Positions 48,591 to 61,879 of a stretch of DNA of 64,000 nucleotides are shown here, piece by piece. The DNA comes from Eudromia elegans. Its lineage: Eukaryota; Chordata; Aves; Tinamiformes; Tinamidae. The notes under the pieces are model-generated. The model had not been told where the DNA came from. It ran no database searches and was given only the letters and a program-made list of their open reading frames with translations. The stretch lies in assembly GCA_003342815.1 (NCBI GenBank), contig PTEX01000307.1:1-64000 (forward strand). Direction: 5' to 3'. The first letter of the stretch is position 1; every line of letters starts with the position of its first letter. The translations under genes were made by a program, and so were the position numbers.

Positions 48591-50028
48591 TTATCTTTGG
48601 TATGTAACTGTGAAGTGAGTTCTTCTTTCTTCCTGGTGCTCATGGCTAATCCCTTTGCAGATTATTAAGAAGTAGTATATGAAATTAAATAAACTACACA
48701 GCTAAATGAACTGTAGCTCAACATTTGTTAAAGGATTAGTATATTTCTGCCTAATGTAATGTTTACATCCCTTTGTATATAAAAAACTCAACAAATTAAA
48801 ATATTGATATTAATAAGCTTACCAAAATGCCAACAAATAAGATACATAAACATATTTTACACTAATATTGATATTAAATAAAAGGTCAGTTGGCATACTC
48901 CTTATGCCATATTTATTGCTAACATGCTGTTTCATACAAAATGTTGTTCATACAGAATATTGTTCCTGTCGTTGATTCCAAATCATTCCATTCGATTTCT
49001 TGCAAATCCTTTTTAAAAAATCTTATTCCGGTGGATCATACAGCCATCAATATTCAAACTGCAGATATTTCAAACACTAAAACTGGCGTTAGCATTAAAG
49101 TTGTTTGTTTTCCCTACCCCAAAATAAAATTTAGAGATGAATGATAGCTAATGACAATTGTTTTTTGTAATTAACAAACTACCAGGTACTATCTCTACTT
49201 TCCTTTGTTCAGATAAGTCATTTAGAGACTTTGATTTTACTTTGATAGGTAATGAAAATTCTGGGGGTCTATGAACTAGCTTGAGAGTGGACTTTAAATT
49301 CACTAAATATATTTTCCTGAAGGAAACAAATAGAGAGAAGCATTGACCAGCTCCTTTATTTTTATTGTTTCCAACACTTTGTATTTGGCTCCCATGTCTA
49401 ATTCTTTCTGTAGATTTGGCAGACAGTCATGCAACCCTATTAGATGCTCTGAAAACAGAACACACACAAATCCTACAGTATGTATAAATAATTACACTGT
49501 AAGCTGCTTGAGAGATGAACCATGTTTTGTTTTGTCTTTATTTAAATATCACTAAATGCAGCCCTGATTTATTTTTGAGTGGAAATCAGAATTACAAACT
49601 TAAGAATTAAGCAAGAAATAAAGCCAGAAATTTCCCCAACTTTCATTTCATCAAAATTAGGATATTTTATATAACGAATTTGTTTGGATTCTAGGAACAC
49701 TTCTTAGGTCCAAGATGGAAATTTGTATTTTTAATGTAAGGAAAGGCATAGAATAGGCACAATATTGAGAGATACTTTGATGCAGTGCAGTGATAGCAAG
49801 ATGTTCTCAGGAGGTTTTTCCCTCTTTTTTTTTTTTTTCTTTTTTCTTCCTTACTGTTGTTACAGTGCCGACATATTTGGAAACTATATAGTATCCATGA
49901 AATTGAGTTCTTTCTACCAGCCCTTCACTAATTTGTGGTAAATAAAAACATTTTTTTTTTTTCCCAAGATGTTTCTGACTTTAGGGACAATTATACTTTC
50001 CAAAGAAAATATGGTAGAGATATCTACG
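48591..50028. other. AT-rich non-coding DNA, no gene seen
   Basis: T-runs at about 49828-49841 and 49950-49962. A 67-codon frame at 48941-49144 is unrecognised. Confidence 0.5.
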
Positions 50029-50069
50029 TTGAATTCTTCTCTTGAATTCTTCATTGAATTCTTCTCTTG
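50029..50069. repeat. TTGAATTCTTCT tandem repeat
   Basis: About three and a half copies of a 12-13 bp unit, each carrying GAATTC. Confidence 0.85.
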
Positions 50070-50552
50070 AAATAGCCAATTGGACATTGTTTATATTGGC
50101 AGAGGAATTTGCGACAGAATTGAAGTCTCTTCTGTTGCTAGTCTATCAAATGCATAATTTTATCATGAAAATCAACAAAGTGAGTAGTTCTTAGTTTGTG
50201 TTATTTTCAGAATACTACATGACCAAAGTAATAGAAAATTATATTAGCTTAATCTCTTGGTCAGTTGCTTTTCTGCTTCTCTCAATTTATCTGAATCACA
50301 TAGTAACTGCAGTTTGAACAATTCACAATAAACCATTTATTCCAAAATAAACTTGGAAGGAAGTATCTTTCCTGTTTAACAAGATTTTTGAGGCATATTT
50401 TCTTTTCCTGTAGAGGTGTATGCATGATTGATTATTTTGAATATTGTATTCTCTTATTTCCATAAGTGTATTTATTTCTCTTGATATTGTTTTAAACTTT
50501 GTGTCATTACTGTTCTTAAGATCCAGACTTCAAAGGCAGCTATATATTATTC
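50070..50552. other. AT-rich non-coding DNA, no gene seen
   Basis: Nothing supported. Confidence 0.5.
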
Positions 50553-50592
50553 ATTCCCTGTTATGGGAATGAATTAATTCCCTGTTATGGGA
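50553..50592. repeat. Duplicated ATTCCCTGTTATGGGA
   Basis: Two exact 16-bp copies start at 50553 and 50577, a 24-bp period. TCCC/GGGA at the ends of each copy make it partly self-complementary. Confidence 0.85.
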
Positions 50593-53574
50593 TTAACCAT
50601 TTTAGCACTTACTCTGTCATGAAGAGCATAAATATAAACATGCCTTCCTGCTTGGTCTTACTTGGACTGAGCTTGGACTTACTTGGACTTCAGGGAGATC
50701 AGATGAATCAACTTCATAAGCAAAGTCAATATGCTTAATTAAAATGATCTTGAATACTCAAGTTGTGAAGTGAACATACATAAATTTAGGCATATTTGAA
50801 CACCTGTGAACTATCTTACCCAGAATTAAAGTGGTTTTAGAAGGCTGTAGTTTAGTATTCAGCAGACTGAGCATCAGCTGGGTGCTTAGACTTTGCATAA
50901 TATATGTATCTGGAGAGAGAGAGATGCTGGCATGGATGCACAGGAAGGTAGGACTCTCTGCATCCTCCATGGTTCCTTCTCTGACATGCTGTTTGCAGAG
51001 TTTTATCTGTGGGCTGCCATTTAGTAAGGCAGATTGTAATGAGACTATAATTTAGTTTTTCTCTGCTTCTTGACAGGTAACTGTCCATCAGCTGTAAACT
51101 GACTTGAAGGCAATTTTTGAATATTCACCAGAATCTCCTTTAATCTCCTTTAATTCTTTCCTTGGAAAGTAGGAAATACTACTCCAACCAAATCTAATCA
51201 AGGAGTTGTTAGTGAAGTTTTCTATATCTTTCTGTGTTTTTCAGAATTATTATTTAAATTAAAATTAGACTATAATTTGACAAATGATCCTGCAAGCAAG
51301 AGTTGTTGTAGGTTTGTGGTTTTTTTCTTTTTTTTTTTTTCAGTGACTGATTCACACTTTGGTTTTAGCGTTTCTCTTGGTCTATATTTTTCAGTCCTAC
51401 TAGCAACTTGGGATTTAAAATCCAGTGTATTTTTTAGCATATTCAGAAAGATTTTCTTGGTGAGTTGCCCTGATATAGTAGGATTGCAGAAATATCATAA
51501 GAGGTATGATTTGTAAAGTTAAGGCTGTATTTCTAGTAAAGAGAAGTACCCATTGGTTCTTTCTTGTTAGCCATGTTATTTAAAGGTGTGAGAAACTCAG
51601 TATGTTTTCCATTGGCAGATAAGAAAATTCAGCGCAGAACTGAAGAGGAACTATAAAAATATAAATATGCACGGTTGGGTTTTTGTAGAATTACATTTCA
51701 GGACTGACATGTTTTTAGAGATATCACTTCAGGAGTGTTTAGCTCCACAGAAGACAGATATTTATTTGCTTGTTTCTTTATTTTCCATTTCATTTCTATA
51801 TAGGCTTCAATATATAAATAGAGAGATCATGATAAAGGAGCATGCAGTCTTTAATACCACATTCCATGTGTCTGTTTTGATGAAACATGAGTAATATAAA
51901 TTATGCAAAGATGAGAGGAGGAGAGAGTGACGCAGGAGTATATTTAAGTATTTAGTTTTTAAAGAGTCTTGGGAAAATGTATTTAAATTCCAAAATTTTT
52001 TGGAGTATAAAGTTTAGATAACAGTGGTGTTATATAGTTATCTCAGGTTTGCTTTAATGTCCAAAAGATGCCATGTTTAATTAATTATAGTTAAATACTT
52101 TTATATGACTCTGAAAAGGGTCATGTAGTATTAGGCAATTTGATAATTCACATGAATTTAGTTTTGATTTTTTGCTTCTTTTTCTCTAACTTAATTAATG
52201 AGAGAAGTGAATACTTCTGGCTCAGCTATACAGCATCTTTCCCAAGACACTTTGGTCCCAGGTGGAGCTGTAGTGATTTGAAGATTGTTCTGCCCATGTG
52301 GAATTAAGTCTATTGACTCTAGAACATGAGACGAGATCTCTCACCATCATCATGGCTACTTCAGGAAAACTAAAGATTAATATAAATGATTCTGTGTAAA
52401 TATTTTTTTGGAATTGCTTCTCAGACACTTTCATTTATGATTTTCTTATTTTTTTAATTTCTCTGAGTCCACATTTTTCCTTCTTCAGGTCATTTCAGAA
52501 ATGAGATCATTTATTTTCTTCATTTATCTCAATACCTTCAAGGTATAATCCATCCCCTGGAGTCTTCACATTTTGTAGACTACACTCTAGTTGTTTATCA
52601 CTCTTGATTTTTTTTTTCCTAGCATATTTTATTCTTTTTATCCTTTCTATTCTTTGTATTTTATCTAACTCTGCTATATTATTTTCTAAACTGTGCAACC
52701 AGGCATCACAAAGACATAAACTTAAAAAAAAATGGAAAAAAAAAAACAAAAAACAAAACAAATAAACACAACAGCCCCAAACCCTGGACATTTTCATTCG
52801 GAGCTTAGAGAGACTCAGTGTTACTGTGAATGCCAGTTGTCAGTAAAATTTAATGCATAACCATTTATAGTATGCATTGATTGATGCATAACCAATTGAT
52901 GTAATCATTTTCAATATCTAGCTTTTAAGTAAACTTAATCAAAAAGCAACCCAGAAACTTTGGAAGCAAAGTGCAATGCTTTTTCAAGTGCTTGTGCCAC
53001 ATTTTAATGAGAACATTTAGGAGGAGAGAAGAGCAAGCAGAGAGTTCTACACTGTTAGGTGATAGCTGGCATGATAGCTGGCAGGTACCTTTCCCAGGAA
53101 GAGATATATTCATCATCACATACATATATTGCGATAAAATAGGGTGAACACTTTTCACTACATCTGTCTTTTTTTTTTTTTAGGTTTAGTAAAGAGATAC
53201 TAAATCATGTGGCAGTAAAAAAGCAAAATATATTCAGCAATTTTTTCATAGTATGCAAATATACATCAGCTAGATATATACCAGAGCTAAAAATCTCTCT
53301 TTCAGCAATATATCTGGATTAATATTTCAATGAGAGCATGTCTATTTACAACTAAATAATGATACAGTTCAGAACACGCAGTGGGATTATTCAGATTTGG
53401 GTATTTATTCTCATGCAGGAAAATGATGCAGTCAGTAATTTAAATTAGTGGTGGTGTCCATATTGAGAAACACAGAATAGAAAATGTTGTTGCTCTCATG
53501 CTGTAAATATCCAAAAAATCTTTTCTGTGAAGATCACTGACATAGTTAATATATGAGAGCCCAACTCTTTTTCA
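50593..53574. other. AT-rich non-coding DNA, no gene seen
   Basis: A short CTTGGACTTA-type duplication lies at about 50658-50691, with A/T runs near 51326, 52734 and 53168. No exon or repeat family is recognised. Confidence 0.5.
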
Positions 53575-53634
53575 ATATATATCTATATCTATATCTATAT
53601 CTATATCTATATCTATATCTATATCTATATATAC
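53575..53634. repeat. (ATCTAT)n hexanucleotide microsatellite
   Basis: About eight uninterrupted copies of ATCTAT are flanked by TATATA. Confidence 0.95.
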
Positions 53635-55998
53635 CTGATTTTATCAGGTTTTATTTTTAACTGGGTTAATCTAAATCCCAAGAGAATATGCTATTTTGAT
53701 GTCTTCGTTCTAATACATTCTATCACAGTTTTTGAAAAATATACCATCATTTATATAAAAAATAGGATGCATCTATAAGGTAATTATTTCATTCAAAATT
53801 TTAAAAAAAATTCAAAACTGCATAAAAAGTCATCACTTTGGACAGCTGTTTGTTGTAACAGGACAACAGGAACAGTTAATGAAGTCTCTTATGGGATTTG
53901 TTGACTGCATACTTTTTTCTTTTTTTTTCCTTTTTGATGCTGTCTTTGTGTTAGAGAAAAGACTGTGAGATCTAGCATTCATTGTCACTGAATATGAACA
54001 AAGTACCAACAAATTATACAAAACAGTTCTTTGTGGACTCTTGGTAATACTGTATCTAATATATGGAACTTTGTAGTAATTATTAAAATGATTATAGGAC
54101 ATTATAATAATAATGAAATTCTCCAATGGTATTTTTTAGATGTGATAAACGGTACACAAATTTTATTGGTCACAGGCAGAGCACTGAGTTGTGTAAATTG
54201 GGAATACTCTCCTACCTTCACTGAATCCCTTCTCAGTGTTAGTATGAGATTAAAATTTTAGTCTATAAAATTTGTAAACTACGACCAATTTTTATCTTTA
54301 TTATTACTTACTCTTTCCTAGTATTAATATCTGAAAATGTAAAGAACTAGTACATTTTGACCATAAATGATTGGATCATATATGTGTTTGACAAATTAAT
54401 GTGAAACTTTTGAGGTTTGACAGTTTTGCATCAGTCTTCTCAGGTAGTATATTACACCAATTTTACAACAAATACTGAAATAAACCTTTTTTGCTTTATT
54501 TTTTTCCTTAACAAAATGACAAATATCTGATCCAGGCAAACAAGAGAGTAAGAAAATCAGTGTAATATAGAAATAAATTCACAAAGTCAACAGGAGGTTA
54601 AGATAGCTTAAAAACAAACACACAAAATGTTTTGTGTGTATGTTTTGCTCTGTGTATGCAATAGAGTGTAAATAATAGTACACAAAGACTTATCCAGAAA
54701 TCTATGTTCATGTTGTAAAATTGATATCTGATTCACACTGAAATCACATACTGGAAATATAATTTTGTTATATGTCTGCTTTTTTTTTAATTCTACACTT
54801 CTGTCATAAAGTTTCGTATATCCCTTTCTTCTTCATTAGTCTCCACAGAATTTGATCATACATATCAGAATTGATAGCAGAAATAATAATAAAAATTCAT
54901 AACATGAGACTGTGGATTGATGAAAGAGATTCCTCATGATTCTTCCTATAATGAGCACAGTTATAGAGTGCCCCAGCTAAGTTAAATTTTGACAAATATG
55001 GGTGAGGTACTGCATATTTCCATTTGTTTCTACAGCTAATGCATTACTTGTAGTGATCTTACCAGCATTTAATGATAGTAGAACTGATTGATTCTGCTGC
55101 ATGAATAGAGAGGTGCATGTGGAGAAATGTGCTAACTCAGAAATATTTCTGCTTTTTAATAACATAGTAAGAAAGCTCCTAAGTTTCCCCATGCATATTT
55201 AGTATTTCAGTGTATGCTTCTGTTACTTTAGTCTTTTTTGTGTGTGTCTGCACATCTTGTGCCAGTGCTAAGTACTTTATATAGTGATTAAATACTTTTT
55301 ATTATTATTTATTTTATTTAGTCTTAAGTGCAGCTAATTATTATCAAACATTTAAGATAAAAACACGACCTTCTCAAGAAGTGGTGATGTTTATGCTATT
55401 GAAATTATAAATAGAGATCTTTGTGAATATAATAAAGCTAAATTCTAGAAAACATTTTAGTGCATGCACAAGTATTTCAGTATAATGCGATTTTCCTCTT
55501 AAAATAATCGTGCACATAATCAGGCACATAAAAGTGTTTATATGAATGTTTCTAAAAGCATTTGCTCTTAAACTTAAAAACAATCAGAAAGACTTTAATC
55601 TTCTGTCAGCATTTTGTTGATCATACTATTCTTAGTATATGGAATCACCAGCTAGGCTTTTCTATGAAAATCTAATGACAAAGTATAAGGGCTGCTCTTC
55701 AGTTTGTTCCTGTTGAGAAAACTAACATCATAGAACATCAAACAATGACACAAATCAGAAAAAAAAATGAAATAAAACACAGAACCTACAATCAGCATAG
55801 AACATGCTGTGCCAGAAAGACTTGAAATCTAATGCCAACTTTAATGAAGATCCCCAAGTGTCTTTGTTATTCTTAGTGATGAGCAGGATGACCAGGGCTT
55901 TATAAAGTGTGAAATTAGAATTTTGATCATTTACATTCCAGCCAGGGAGTTATAAGTGTAGGAATCCCAATAATATATGGGATATTGTGGGATAATAT
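53635..55998. other. AT-rich non-coding DNA, no gene seen
   Basis: Nothing supported beyond chance frames. Confidence 0.5.
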
Positions 55999-56056
55999 AT
56001 GTGCATATATATGTATATATGTGCATATATGCACATATATACATATATATACACAT
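55999..56056. repeat. Near-perfect 58-bp palindrome (TA/CA-rich)
   Basis: The centre lies between 56027 and 56028 within GTGCATATATGCAC. The arms match perfectly from 56005 to 56050 (46 bp, no spacer). After one mismatched pair (56004/56051) they continue to 55999/56056. It is made of TATATG, TGCA and CATATA words, so it may have arisen from microsatellite-like sequence, but the symmetry is exact and spacer-free. Confidence 0.9.
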
Positions 56057-57975
56057 GTACTATTTTTATTCCTTTTGAGCTCAAAATGAAGTACGAATCA
56101 AAACTACAGCTTTCCCAGCTGAAGAAAATGAAGCTATAGTGATACATAATGGAATCTACAGCGGAATTTGCAGAATTTTAACTACTGCTTTCTGACTTGC
56201 TAACAATTAGTGAATCATAGAGCATGCCTGCTTTAGATTATTCTTCTTGCAAATACTGAATTAAAAAAGAAAATACTGACATGTTCTTATTTTAAGATAA
56301 TAGTGAATATATAGGGAAAAATAGTACTTTTCCCAAGGCAATCTGTAATTTACTGACAACAGTGGAAATCTCTTGAAAGTCCTAATTTAGTTTCTCATGA
56401 GCATTTAGGCAAAGCAAAATACCTGTATCAAGGTGATTATAGAAGGTAAAGTGAAGTTTTGGTGTTGAGAACCATATATCAAAACTCAGTACAATGATTT
56501 GGAAAATGTATACCTTAGTAAATTTCATGCACTCAATAGTCAAAAAACAATGAAAACAAGGAATGTGAAGAGAACTAAAAATGCTGATGCTATCTCTCAC
56601 ATATTTTTTTCATATCTTATTTGCTATGAGGGCCAACATAAATTTGCTAGGGGAGAGTCCTTTTTAACTTCAGCGCTGAAAATAAAATCTATGCCATTTC
56701 TCTTACTCTCGTGAATAATACAAGCATTCCTATGAAGAAGAATAAAAAACATTAATTTCAGGCATGTATCATCTGAACTTTGAACTGGGGGACCTAAGTG
56801 AAAATGATGAATTAAAACTTAACATTGTACCTTTATGTAAATCTGATGTGAATGAAACCTCTTCAGCCTTCTAGATTATCTGTTATTGAATGTAGGTGTT
56901 AATATAGCTGTGCCAATGTTACCTACAGAGTAAATAGTCCGGGAAAATGGAATTAGCTATGCAGTAGAACAGAGGAGACTCTCCCCTTGTCTTCTCACTC
57001 AATTTCCACAATGTCTGGCAAAAGAATTAGTGCTCAGACTGCTAATTTGACTCACGGCACTTTTGGCTGATTTCAGTCCAAACTGGTGAGCATATTTCAA
57101 GACTACAAACATGGATAAATACACAGATTTACCCTTTTAAATGTAATAGCTGTGGCACTCAATTCTTAGAAAAGCTCTGGCACTCATTAGACAGTATATT
57201 ACAGACTAGGAGTTTACCAGGGTTTTGCAGAAGGGTTGTGCTCTTGGTCTTCCTCAGGACTTTATACCCTGCTCACTCTTGTGAGCACACTCTTGTCTCA
57301 TAATGGTGTAGAAATTAATTTACTGATAGATAGGAAGAGAAACAGAACCTGTACTGTAATTTGTGTTCAGAAAATGGTTTTGAAGGATCTGACGATGAGG
57401 AGGAAAGAGGATGTTGAGTAATTTCTCACTAAAAAAGCACTACCCATGATATCACTGAATGCAGCAGGAATTCAATGGGAAAATAGTATGTCACCACCTC
57501 TATAAAACATATGCATGCATAGAGAGGTTGAATACTCAGGACTGAGTTAGCTTTGCAACACAGTAAGAGTTCTTTTAGAAGAGTTGTTTTATAGATACTA
57601 AATATAATTTTATTCATGGCTTGTGTTCAGAAGAGCAAAAATAGATTTCTCTTTTGCAATGCACAACTGTACAAACACATTTATAGCAGAGGGAACCACT
57701 AATACCTTACTTATAAATTGTGGTGCCACTGATAACACACAGTGCTTGCCTAGTACTGCAATTTCACTCTGATTCTTTATTCTTAATGCTTTTAGAATGT
57801 AAGAACACAAAGACAGGTATCACACATTTTATATTTTAAATGAACAAGGCTACATCTTGGAGTACTATCTTTCTGATGGAGTTAGTACTTTCATTGTTAA
57901 TAATTTCTAATTCAGGAAGGAAGTATGTCTATCTTTAGCTATATCTGTATTTTCAGGATGTTGATGTGGAAGGGG
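56057..57975. other. AT-rich non-coding DNA, no gene seen
   Basis: No repeat family or exon is recognised. The stretch at 57.16-57.42 kb is slightly less AT-rich, with a 61-codon open frame of unknown meaning. Confidence 0.5.
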
Positions 57976-58125
57976 TTCTTTCCTCCCTTCCTCCCTTCCT
58001 CCCTTCCCCACTTCCTTCCTTCCCTCCTTCCTTCTTTCGCCCTTCCCTCTTTCTCTCATTCCCTTCCTCATTCCCTCCCTCCTTCCCTCCTTCTTTCCCC
58101 CCTTTCCTCCTTCCCTCCCTCCCTC
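57976..58125. repeat. 150-bp polypyrimidine tract (CCTT/CCCTTCCT)n
   Basis: Only about four purines occur in 150 bases on the plus strand. The array mixes CCCTTCCT, CCTT and CCCTCCTT words. Frames reading Pro/Ser/Phe (plus) or Lys/Glu/Gly/Arg (minus) are produced by the repeat and are not genes. Confidence 0.95.
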
Positions 58126-58309
58126 ATAATCAATACTATAAAACATGCAGGAAGTTAAAATAAGTGAGAGGGAGTATACCAACCTATTTAAAATCTGAAG
58201 CATGCAGTGAATGTTCCACAATTAGACCTTGCACATGTATTATTTTGTCATTTACAAGTAGTTTTATATACATTGATGTACACACATTTCAAGCTCAGTT
58301 CTAGAAGCT

Positions 58310-58343
58310 CGTGTGTGTGTGTACATATATATATATATATATT
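58310..58343. repeat. (GT)n-ACA-(TA)n microsatellite
   Basis: GT repeats run directly into about nine TA repeats. Confidence 0.95.
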
Positions 58344-58817
58344 CATTATGCTCATGCCTAACAGACTTCTGATAGAATTGCTTAGCTACATACCTTGCCT
58401 CATTCATTCTCCAGGAGATTCATTTGACCTGACTTATGGAGTTTTTTCTTATTAGACTGATGTCTGCAGTTCCTCTTCTCTCTTCCTATCCTTTAAAGCT
58501 ACACTCCTTTAAAACTGCTCCTACCAATCTTTTATGAACTCTTTTTAGACAGAAAACCATGAGAAGCATTACTTCGTTCTCATTAGTCTTATGCCTTTAG
58601 CATGGTCATCCATGCTCCTTTTCTTAATTTTGTCCTTTAATGGCCTTTGTGCTGTTCTTTTCTTTATGTTTTTCTCACAGCCTAATCATTCTTCCAGTAT
58701 CTAGTCATATTTTTAGCACAGATGGGTTTTATCCAAACTTCAGTAAATATTAAAATAAGTATAATCGAAGTATACATAATAAGGACATTTAAATATAAAC
58801 CAACTATAAAGCTAGTA
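58344..58817. other. Non-coding DNA, no gene seen
   Basis: Spacer between two complementary microsatellites. Nothing supported. Confidence 0.5.
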
Positions 58818-58863
58818 AATAATAATAAATAAATATATATAATATATACACACACACACACAT
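58818..58863. repeat. (TA)n(CA)n microsatellite
   Basis: AATAAATAAATATATATAAT leads into TATACACACACACACACA. Its orientation is inverted relative to the GT/TA array at 58310-58343. Confidence 0.9.
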
Positions 58864-58976
58864 TATGGTAGTAAGAGGAAAGATTCCCCCTCATAAAAGA
58901 GTATCTCCATAAGGACAACAAATGAATAAACCTAGCAGATTTTGGTATTAAAATCTAGTTTTCCTACTTTAAATGA

Positions 58977-58978
<2 letters not shown>

Positions 58979-59017
<39 letters not shown>
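58979..59017. repeat. (T)39 homopolymer
   Basis: Uninterrupted T-run. On the minus strand it is preceded by ordinary AT-rich sequence, not by a recognisable retrogene. Confidence 0.95.
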
Positions 59018-59018
<1 letters not shown>

Positions 59019-61855
59019 ATGAGATTCTCATCTCTTCACTTTCCAAACTAAAATGTTCCTGCAACTTTTTTATTCTCTTTCATAATTTTCTTGCATATTT
59101 CCACATTTGGAGTCTTCCTTTTGCCAAATCCAAAATGATGAAATTCCTTTTCCCAATAGAATCCAGCATTTAATGAAGTTTAACTAACTCCAACATGTTC
59201 TTAAACATGTCCAACTTCTTCCAGTTCTAGGACTTGTGTATCTGGGAACAAAGTGATATGAAGGTGTTAAAGATAAGAAAACAGACAAGAAAAAAAAAAA
59301 AAAAGAGGGTGTTTTTTTTTTTCTGTTTTCATGTTGATTCATACTTAGTGAAACATATTATATTGATTGGTTCATGTACTTTAGTAATTATTTAGAAGAT
59401 GAAAAACAGAGGGCTTTATAAGGGCACATGCTTCAACATGGAGGGTAGCTAGCATTCAGATATAATGACAGTGATTGTAATATCCGATCAGAACTTAACA
59501 GGTAAAATCATCATAAGATCGAAGGAAGTAAAAATAACTAGTTCAAGTAGACCTGCAAAAACCAAGGTTGTTGCACTCTTGTTCAACAAAGCATTTAAAA
59601 ACATGCCAGAATTCCTTCTAGAGGAAAGTCATCAACTTAAGTGGATGAGTCCCCTGTTAAATCTGGATCGGATACCCAAGAGAGTTTTCATTACGCTCTG
59701 ACATGCTCCAATCTTTAGTGGAGGCTGTTTGAATGTGTTTGACTTCTTACTGCAGGAAATTCACCTTTTTTTTTTTTTGGATGCTGGTAATGGCTGACAA
59801 AACTAGCAGTTATGGATTGTGTTAAGCTAACTTGTTAAGAAACACTCATTGAAATGTTTAAGGTACCTATTTTTCTTTAGTTTAAATCAGCAATCTCTTT
59901 AAAAAACCTTTAACAGTGACATTTAATTAATTATTCTTTGTTTTTAAAATGCAAATAGTGCTAGTGTGTGGACTGAAGTGCTTGAAATTTATTGAATTTG
60001 TAGGAAAAAAAGCTATTTATGTGTATTTTAATGGTATATTAATGCATACATAGACTTTTTTCCATTATTTGTAGCAAAGTTGAGTTAAGGAGCTCAAAAC
60101 AGTACTGATTTTTGGAAGCATACTTACTAAAGGTTTCAATGTGCTAGTTGATTAATTATGAGCTATTAGAAAAAAAAATTCTCCCCCTTGAATTCAAAAT
60201 GTTAGTCATAGTCTAACATCATAAATAGCTGTTTTGAAACATTTAATTGAATTGACTTTCTTCCTCTTTCTTATATTTTTACCTGAGAATTCTGTCTTCA
60301 TATGATCCATTACTTTCTCTTAGAAACCACAGACTTGAATTACATGGCAGTAAGTCAGTAAAAATCCTTCTATTTATATAAATGGAATTCAGACAAGGCT
60401 TATTTTTTATAAGATAAATTACAACTTTATAAAAGATTGATCTAAGGCAAATTCTTTTCCCTTTTGAAATTTTCCCTTCCCTTTTTATTCCTACTACTTT
60501 CCTTTCCCAATTTTTGCATAATAAATATCTACAAGATTGAAAATCGTTCACTTGTTTGCCAAGAAAATTAGGGAAATTTTTCCTCTTTAAATATCATGAA
60601 GAAGTTGTTAGGCATTTAGTCATTATTTTATACAGGAACAAAAATTAATTTGTTTAATCTTACTTTATATTCCTCTGTCAAAGAATATGAGAGAATTTTA
60701 GCTTTAGACATTTTGAAGGCATTGGGCCTTGTGAATTTTGATTTGTTTTCTATTTCACCTTTTTTCCTCTTATTTGTAGAAGACAGTAAAGTAGAAAGGC
60801 ATTAAATATAGTCATATATCATAAGAATGCCATTTATAACCAGGGAGCAGAAGTAGTAGCTCATCCATTCCAGTCTTAATCTCACCTGATTTGGTAGCTG
60901 CTATTAAAATGTCAGCCTTTGCTATCAATTCCTCTGGCACTGAACTTGCAATATTGCCGTATTTCTCAATATGTAGAATGAAAAATAGCAGTAGTATTTC
61001 AGATGTTCTGTCATTTAAATTATTAGGAAAGGTCTACCATAGCTTATAACTGCAGGGTTGTTGGGAGACTGTAGGAAGTTAGAAAGTGGTAATCACAAAG
61101 GAAAGAGCAATTGAAATATAAATACAGTTAGAATTCAGTTTAATGACATACTGTTGAGCTTCTTGTTTCAAAAATCAATAGCAAGTGGTTGTACACTGTG
61201 TAGGTGCTGTTTTCTTCCAGGTTGCAGTAAGAATAAATGTCCAGTCACAACCTTAAGTGCAATACAGTATTTCATCAAAATATTCAAAGATAGGAGCAGA
61301 ATGGAAGTTTAACAATTAAATCTTACATCCCTTTCGGTGCTGGACACCCAGAGGTGGTACAGTGTTAGATAAATTTCTCAGTCATCAGGGCATGCCAGAC
61401 TATGCAGATCCCATCCATGGTAAGGTTTGCTAGACTCAGGATTCATTAGGTGATTTTATATGGTGTCATAACACAAACAATGTTGTTGATCATTGTAGTG
61501 GATCAGCGCCCTTTGAATATACTCTTTGATCCGTAGATATTTACCTATTATTAAGCTCATTTGCTTTTTATTATTGCAACTCATTTAGGAATGCATTAGT
61601 TTTTATATACAAACATACAGTTAAAACTGCCAATAGATAGCTGCTAACAATAGGATTACATTTAGGTGAGTTATAAGGTGATAATCATGTTAGCCACAGG
61701 GCTTAGTCCCCGAAATATGTCCCACTAACATGCCACTGCTTCATCAGACACTATTCTAGCAATATCTTGCTGATATTATGGCACTAACTCATGGTAAACT
61801 TGCACTTATCAGTGATAATATTTGATATTCTAACTCTGTCGTGGATTGAAAAATA
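59018..61855. other. AT-rich non-coding DNA, no gene seen
   Basis: A 78-codon plus-strand frame at 59465-59701 has somewhat protein-like composition (VVALLFNKAFKNMPEFLLEE) but no exon signals and no family resemblance. The rest is unremarkable. Confidence 0.45.
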
Positions 61856-61879
61856 TTGTACAAAAATCTGCCAAGTAGC

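Noticed and set aside
57907-58221. Lys/Glu/Gly/Arg-rich minus-strand frame and Pro/Ser/Phe-rich plus-strand frames
   Set aside because: All are produced by the polypyrimidine tract at 57976-58125.
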